DNA of 64,000 nucleotides, taken from assembly GCA_036362985.1 (NCBI GenBank), contig JAYGXS010000004.1, forward strand, positions 45,873,043-45,937,042, read 5' to 3'. The position numbers and the translations under genes were made by a program. Position 1 is the first letter of the stretch. Each line of letters starts with the position of its first letter. This DNA is from Ligula intestinalis (taxonomy: Eukaryota > Platyhelminthes > Cestoda > Diphyllobothriidea > Diphyllobothriidae). Shown here piece by piece: positions 58,521-64,000 of the stretch. Below the pieces are notes generated by a model. It was not told the origin of the DNA and searched no databases. It was given only the letters and a program-made list of their open reading frames with translations.

Positions 58521-60304
58521 TCTTCTTGTTATCTGCAGTGTTTAAACTTTCAACTGAATGCCCCTTCTGAATTAGGGCTACACGTTCGAATCAGGGGAGT
58601 GTAGTGGTCGTTGCCCACACGAAGCCTGGCCTTCCTGTGGTGACCTCAAGTTCGTGGCGGACGCCAGACTTACTGGCACGCGAGACACGGACTGCCCATG
58701 TCGATTTCCATCCACATGCCATCCAACTAGCACTTGGAATTGACTGGCTTTACTGGCCGGTTGTATGCTCTTCAAGCCAAATCTCTTTCCATCTATTCTT
58801 CGTTCGTCTGTTTACACAATGTATTGTTCCTACTACTACTGGCTTCTAGTGACTTCTCCTTTACTAAGTAACCATGCTCTGAAGATCGCAGTTGCCAGGG
58901 TTTAGCTTACTTAACTCCCTGCGATAGGAGTACGAGGACGTAGAGAGCTACAGTGAATGTGGGTCGCTGGGGGCGATTTTTGCAAAGAATATTGATAGCT
59001 TAACCTAAATAAGTTACTTTCGTGTTCTCTGTTTACAGTGAATAAATGTGATTTAGAACGAAACAATCATGTGAGAGCAGTCTGCTAAGTTTTTTGTGAT
59101 TATTAAAATGTGCACCGAACACTTAACTTTATGCACTGAAAATGAACTGTGGCATGAGTTTGTAACCCACGAAAGACTTGAGAGGAAGATGTGGTGGCTT
59201 GGATACCAGAAAGTGTACGTAATTTCATGCTCCTATGGACCCTATAAACCGCAAAGTCCTGCAGATGCAAGTTATCACCGATCCAGATTTTCAGTAGACT
59301 TCAGCCACAGTCAAGAAGTTAAACAGTCAAAAGATTTTACGAGGGCTCCAGAATAAACTTACCTTGGAAATGCTGCAGAAATGTGAATTGAGGAAGTCGT
59401 ACTTCGTTTGAGGCAGGGCCCTACCTTCCTGCGTATGAAAGAGAGATTATCTGTATATTCAGTGCGGAATAGTCTTGAAAAGCAGCATAAATGTGGTGGA
59501 AAGGGATCTGAGAGGGAGGTTAATGTTTATAGACAGCACGACTACAAAGGCTTGCAGCACAGAAGCCAAGGACAACTCGGGTGAGAGGAGACCACAGATA
59601 TCAAAAATACTAGTTAACGAGAAGCAAGCTGGGGGAGAGGTTAGCTGATAAGGAAGCAGGCACGCTGAAATGACCAAGAGGAAAGACTTTAATCAATGCA
59701 GGACAGCAGTTGCAGTAATAGCATAAACATATGAGGGCACTCAGTCAAATTCCTTCGAGGTAGGAGGCAAACATAAGAAGTCGAGAGCGTTCAGGGGTTG
59801 ACCAAATCCGTCTGCCACTAAATACGATACCACGTTATATTTTTCAAACTTGAGTTACAGTGATTTTAGATTCAGTGCTAGACTTCACTCACCAGCAACC
59901 TGACAGGCTATTTCACACTCGAAATTTAGATACGAGACCTCCTGGTGTCACTAATTGCACACCAGATGTAGGTCCCGCATGATAAGGAGTCGTGTGCGGG
60001 GTGCCCCGTCGCAGTTGTATGGTTTATTTCCGACTTATTGGTGCGAATGGATGGCTGCATCTTCTTAAGGGCATAGAGGAATGTGTATGGTATTCCTTAC
60101 GGGGAAACCAGACAGCCGATGGACTGAAAAGCCTAAGCGCAAACGCTGCGACAGACGGGGCTCCAAAATATGCAGAAATTGAAGCGGTGTTTTAAATCTA
60201 CCCATCTCTTGAGTATAAACTATATAAAAGACATGATCTTCTACCAAACTAGTCAAAGGAAAAATGCTTTTGCTATCATTTTCTATAAGTATTTTTTCAA
60301 TTGA
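58521..60304. other. Stretch without a supported gene
   Basis: Open frames at 58604-58849, 59096-59356 and 59992-60195 show no motif I recognise and no convincing splice sites. The minus strand here would be intron of the candidate gene spanning 53132-61160. Confidence 0.45.
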
Positions 60305-60560
60305 TATGGTTGTCCAAAATCAACGGAAAAGGGGCATACTGCTTAAGTAGCCATTTTACCGATTGCGGCTATTTCGGGCGGTCCAAGAGCTGCGCATTTA
60401 AAAAATTAGCATTCTGATAAGATAGAAATATCTTCACAGTAGGCTGCACAGTAGTTAATATAACAACAGCACTTAAGTAACCCCTCCTAATCGTGAACAC
60501 ACTTTAGAATTTCAGCTAAGATTGCACGAGAGCCATCACTGACGGTAAAGTTAACGGAAC
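60305..60560 (+). repeat. Relative of the DNA transposon terminal repeat
   Basis: GGGGCATACTGCTTAAGTAG, CCATTTTACCGATT, AGCATTCTGATAAGAT, AATTTCAGCTAAGATT and CACGAGA follow the right inverted repeat of the 13015-15300 transposon block by block. No transposase sequence is nearby, so it is a solo end or part of a non-autonomous copy. Confidence 0.65.
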
Positions 60561-60722
60561 AGTTGCATGACACTGGACGGATAGCAGAAGGACGCAGGAA
60601 TCCTGGATAGATCCCAATCATGGGGGTCACAAAATTGACGGGATGATTACTCATACGATAATGCTCGTCTTAAGAAAGCGGAAATTAGCAAAAACAACAA
60701 CAACAAACGTAGGATAGCTAAC

Positions 60723-61160
60723 CTGAAAGAAGAAGTGAAAGCCATCATTGATTTTGTGCCAGCAGAGCGCTTGACCAGTGGCTCTACAAACTTTACAAGG
60801 TGCTAAAACCTCCGCCTCGAAAGGACGTTCAGGGCGCTCCTGCAAGGTCTCCTTATAGAAGTCGTTGCTTTCGATAATTTCTTCTTCTTCCTCGGCATTT
60901 TCTTCGACTTCATTGGTATAGTCATCGCTGATGAGACCGTTGAGATTAAGGAAGTCCAGTTCCTGTTCCAGTTTCAGAACCGCAACCAGTGAGGTTTTGA
61001 GGTCATCTCCAGCCCCGACAGTGGATGCTACCCCCAGTGAGGATGTCCAGTCAATGTCAGTGTCAGCAGCCGTGGCGGTGGTCCCCACCGAGGGCTTAGA
61101 GGAAGGCCGCCCAGGTGGGAGCTTCCGTAATGTCCACTGGTAGATCCAAGATAACTGTTT
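60723..61160 (-). CDS. Candidate internal exon (146 codons) of an unrecognised minus-strand gene
   Basis: On the minus strand an acceptor (AATCTTTGCAG) precedes 61160 and a donor (TTTCAG|GTTAGC) follows 60723; both are phase 0 and the exon is exactly 438 bases. The peptide starts KQLSWIYQWTLRKLPPG, has a Thr/Ala/Ser-rich part, an acidic run (EVEENAEEEEEIIES), then FEAEVLAPCKVCRATGQALCWH and NDGFHFFFQ. The CxxC plus CxH spacing could be a small zinc site. I do not recognise the family. Composition and matching splice phases favour a real exon; the next exon downstream may be 53132-53395. Confidence 0.5.
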
Positions 61161-62149
61161 CTGCAAAGATTAAAGACTAAAGATCAGAAAGCTGTTTGTG
61201 TGATAAGTCTCTGAACTTGAATAGTTAGCACTGAATTCTGAGTTAAGGACTCTTTCGCTTCGGAAAGAGGTTATAGTCGCACTTATAGTCTGAATAATTT
61301 ATTATACACAACAATTAACGAAGGGAATTACACATGAACGAAAAGTACTGTGTTGTGTTATTTTTTGCTAGACACGGGAGTAAGTAGCCCCCGAACTGTC
61401 TACTCATGTGATTTGAATAGGCCCATATGATCACAAATCGTCTGTGAGAACGGTTTCGCGCGCCCAAATGAATGACTAATAGAAAACCCACTAAAAACAT
61501 AAAAACAACCGAAGCAGCAAGATAAGAGATGAAAAGAAGCGACAGGCCTCATCAGTTGTAGCATGGAGTTATCGAGCGCAGTAATAATAGGAAATAAAAA
61601 AAGACAGGCGTCTGTTATGTCGGAAACGGCATGGGAGAAGAGACAGCGAACGCTTTTCCACAACCTACTAGGCGGGTGGCAAAAAATCAACCAAGGGTCA
61701 AAGGAGCACATTGGCACTCATCATCAGACTTTGTTACCCCTCAACAGAAAACCAACTGATTACCTGGAAGCCCGACCTAGCAGGTGAGTAAGACGAACTT
61801 AAAAAAGGTATGGGTTCACGACGCCTGTCCAGGCACCATTCACTGGATTAGCAAGGAATCTAGGAGATAAACTAAATGCATCAGAGGACAACGTATGTTT
61901 TCTCTGACCTTGTCGGCAGCAGGTTGAATTGGATTAGAGATTGGCAACATTAAGAATGACTTTTTACAGCTACCTTACCGGTGGCCAGTACGAAACCGAC
62001 TGTGGAATACGGAGCCCACCGGAAACGTAAAAAAAAGTAGCAGGGATCAACGTGACCCACTACACGCCAAGCAGAAAGGCGAGGAAGGCTTCGAGTTAGG
62101 TGGTGGTTATGCGAATTCCTGGCTAGGCGTAGGCAGTGGCCAGGTGGTG
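61161..62149. other. Stretch without a supported gene
   Basis: No recognisable coding or repeat motif was found. If the candidate minus-strand gene is real, this is part of an intron or its 5' region. Confidence 0.4.
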
Positions 62150-62262
62150 GATAAATAGGTGTGACATGGAGGCCCAGGCTGTGTGAGCTGGGATCAGAGC
62201 CACCACTTTCATTGGGCGTTGGTGACACATGGAGGTGCGGACTCAGGCAGCAGCTACCCGTG
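62150..62262 (+). repeat. Dispersed repeat of about 100 bp, copy 1
   Basis: GGCTGTGTGAG, GGGATC and TGACACATGGAGGTGCGGAC followed by TCAGGCAGCAGCTACC recur at 63340-63438 in the same orientation, with few differences. The second copy directly precedes the RTE-like fragment. Confidence 0.75.
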
Positions 62263-62565
62263 GCCTTCATGACACTCCGCCGACGGCCTCTCACGCCTAC
62301 GGTCTTCTTAACTGCACAAGTAGGGGACTGGAACCGATAGTCCGGTTGATGCACTGCTAGGTTACTCTAACCTTATCTGACGCAGTTCATCGTCCTTGAA
62401 CCACGATGTTGGGGAGAACGCGTGTGGACCTCGACGAAATCGATAGTCAAGTTGTCGGTAGGGAGGCACCGGCTGATTGATCTGGGATCCCTTCCGTCTC
62501 TTCTAACCCCTTTGCTGTCGTGTTAAAACCCTGGTCAGGCCTTTTATGGGGACCAAGAAGCCTGA

Positions 62566-62645
62566 CCAAGTCTTGCCCCGGCGATCACACTTGCTACTTC
62601 TCAACTTCTTTCTGGGACTTGCATGTTCGCTTGTATTGTCGCCGT
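62566..62645 (+). repeat. GTCCCAG-hairpin repeat, copy 3, diverged
   Basis: TGCCCCGGCGATC at 62574 and CTGGGACTTGCATGTTCGCT from 62612 match the copy at 57885-57952 (CTGGGACTCGTATTTCTGCT). The left arm has lost pairing. Confidence 0.5.
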
Positions 62646-63150
62646 TTTTTGTACGCCTACTTTATTTTTGTAAGTAGACTGACGTTTCAGGTAAGTTGGA
62701 GATATGACAATTTTCCATCAAATCGGGAGGCCAACTTCATGTGAATCCTACGCCATATGAACGTAGAAAATATAAAATAACCTCGCTATCTAATTAAACA
62801 TTGCCTCTAGTCTTAATTAAGGTTCGTTTTGACCGAAAATATGCATGTTTCCATCATGGTTTATCATCCAATGCTCGAAATACTTTATAGTTTCTCTGTC
62901 TTCGAAATCTTTCGTCAAAATGCGGAAAAATGTGAATTTCAAATTGAAAGGATTACAAGTTTTTAATTGAGGTTCTATAGGTGTAACCTCGCTGTCAATG
63001 GCGACAGTTTTTTTCCTTAAATCTCTCAAATGGCATTCAAACCCCTAGACTTCTGAACAATGCCTAAGGAGTTTTTTTACTGTCGGCCCTCAAATTTCTG
63101 GCAACGCCACTGTTCTGAAATGTTCTGCAGATCAAATGCATTGAAAAAAC
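62646..63150. other. Stretch without a supported feature
   Basis: AT-rich sequence with no recognisable gene or repeat. Confidence 0.4.
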
Positions 63151-63159
63151 TGTACCAAT

Positions 63160-63212
63160 AGGGAGTTCAAAGGTATTTACCTATATTTCCCTCAATAAAA
63201 ACCTGACCTGAC
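63160..63212 (+). repeat. CR1-like LINE 3' tail fragment
   Basis: AATAGGGAGTTCAAAGG, TTTCCCTCAATAAAA and a short CCTGA repeat resemble the 3' tail at 3592-3637 (AATAGGGAGCTCAAGGG, TTCCCTTAATAAAG). Only the tail is present, as expected for heavily 5'-truncated LINE copies. Confidence 0.5.
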
Positions 63213-63339
63213 CTTTATCCGGACCCCGGCGTTAATTAACTTTGTAGCTTAGTTTGTTCTGTGCTGTGAGCTAGCATAAAACCATCCCCTTATTCTTTTG
63301 TTGTGTTAAATTTTTGATCAGGTGGTATACGACAGGGGG

Positions 63340-63440
63340 TGTGACACGAAGGCGCAGGCTGTGTGAGTTGGGATCTGTGTCGCCACTTCCATTAGGCGTT
63401 GCTGACACATGGAGGTGCGGACTCAGGCAGCAGCTACCTT
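63340..63440 (+). repeat. Dispersed repeat of about 100 bp, copy 2
   Basis: Second copy of the sequence at 62150-62262. Confidence 0.75.
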
Positions 63441-63470
63441 CGCTATTCGGTTAGGCGTTCGCTAAGGCTG

Positions 63471-64000
63471 TGTCCTGTCACACATCCTCTTCAACTACGC
63501 CATTGACTGGGTTCTCGGCAAGGCCCTGCAAGAAAGGGACGGTATTGAAGTTGCACCCGGACGCCGGTTGACTGACCTCGACTAGGCCAATGATATCGCC
63601 TTACTAGCATCAAGCTTTGGCGATCTCCAGTATATTGTGTCACGGGTGAACGAGGTCGCGAAATCGGTCGCTTTGTCCATAAACGCCGGCAAGACCAAAG
63701 TGTTTTCATGCTGCATCCCTGCCGAAGAGAAAGCACCTCCCGAGATTAGTGGCTGTCAACCTGAAGAAGTCGACAGTTTCAAATACCTCGGAGCGAGGTT
63801 GCTGACGAAGGGGCAGAGAAAGGATGACATTGTCACCAGAATTGACGCAGCACGACAAGTGTTCTCCAGCCTCCGGAAGTGCTTATGGACCCAACGCGAT
63901 ACTTCTATCTCAACAAAGATCCACGTGCACCATGCATCTGTGCGGTCCGTTCTCGTATACGGATGCGAATGTTGGGCTGTGTTCCTGGAGGATAAACAGA
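63471..64000 (+). pseudogene. RTE-like LINE reverse transcriptase fragment, runs off right edge
   Basis: The plus strand reads HILFNYAIDWVLGKAL, RRLTDLD, a TAG, ANDIALLASSFGDL, LSINAGKTKVF, DSFKYLGARLL, IVTRIDAARQVFSSL and VYGCECWAVF. This is the end of the palm (DYADDIALL block), followed by the KTKVF and FKYLG blocks and the thumb of RTE/BovB-type reverse transcriptases. The YADD box is lost: the Y codon is TAG and the next residues are A-N-D, so the copy is dead. The upstream palm and fingers are absent, so it is 5'-truncated. Confidence 0.8.

Noticed and set aside
1..64000. CRISPR arrays, operons, phage or bacterial features
   Set aside because: None are present; the sequence is intron-rich eukaryotic DNA.

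Overview
The window is eukaryotic nuclear DNA, most likely from a flatworm (a tapeworm or fluke; genus not determinable). The evidence is split genes with GT-AG introns that include 34 to 37 base mini-introns near the 5' end of a gene beside multi-kilobase introns further on, degenerate TTAGGG-like arrays, and a dense load of decayed retroelements (CR1-like, PHD-finger LINE, RTE-like, Penelope-like, solo LTRs and tRNA-derived SINEs). No prokaryotic operon, CRISPR array or rRNA is visible.

Two conserved host genes lie head to tail on the plus strand. The 3' half of an autophagy ATG16L1 gene occupies 5831-11982: seven exons encoding a complete seven-blade WD40 propeller, with the 5' part off the left side. 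A complete mitochondrial DNA polymerase gamma catalytic subunit gene (POLG) occupies 20319-47669: 22 exons that sum to exactly 1211 codons, with exonuclease, spacer and polymerase domains in order. A poly(A) signal follows at 47755. A third, unrecognised gene is suggested on the minus strand by two phase-compatible exons at 60723-61160 and 53132-53395.

Most of the rest is mobile DNA. 1-3640: CR1-like LINE, cut by the window edge. 10063-10498, 49069-49467 and 51993-52438: three solo LTRs of one family. 13015-15300: DNA transposon with about 220 bp inverted repeats around a Tnp2/CACTA-like transposase, with related ends at 45.07 and 60.3 kb. 31.7-31.9 kb (minus), 54.35-54.83 kb and 57.93-58.31 kb (plus): Penelope-like element remnants (reverse transcriptase and GIY-YIG endonuclease). 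54910-57846 (minus): nearly full-length LINE with a 2A-like motif, PHD finger, endonuclease and reverse transcriptase, inserted inside the Penelope-like sequence with a perfect 12 bp target duplication. 63471-64000: RTE-like reverse transcriptase running off the right edge.

POLG and ATG16L1 act in separate processes (mtDNA replication; autophagosome membrane conjugation). Nothing in the sequence shows they are co-regulated. Exon calls rest on reading splice sites and conserved protein motifs by eye; repeat boundaries are approximate unless a target duplication is stated.
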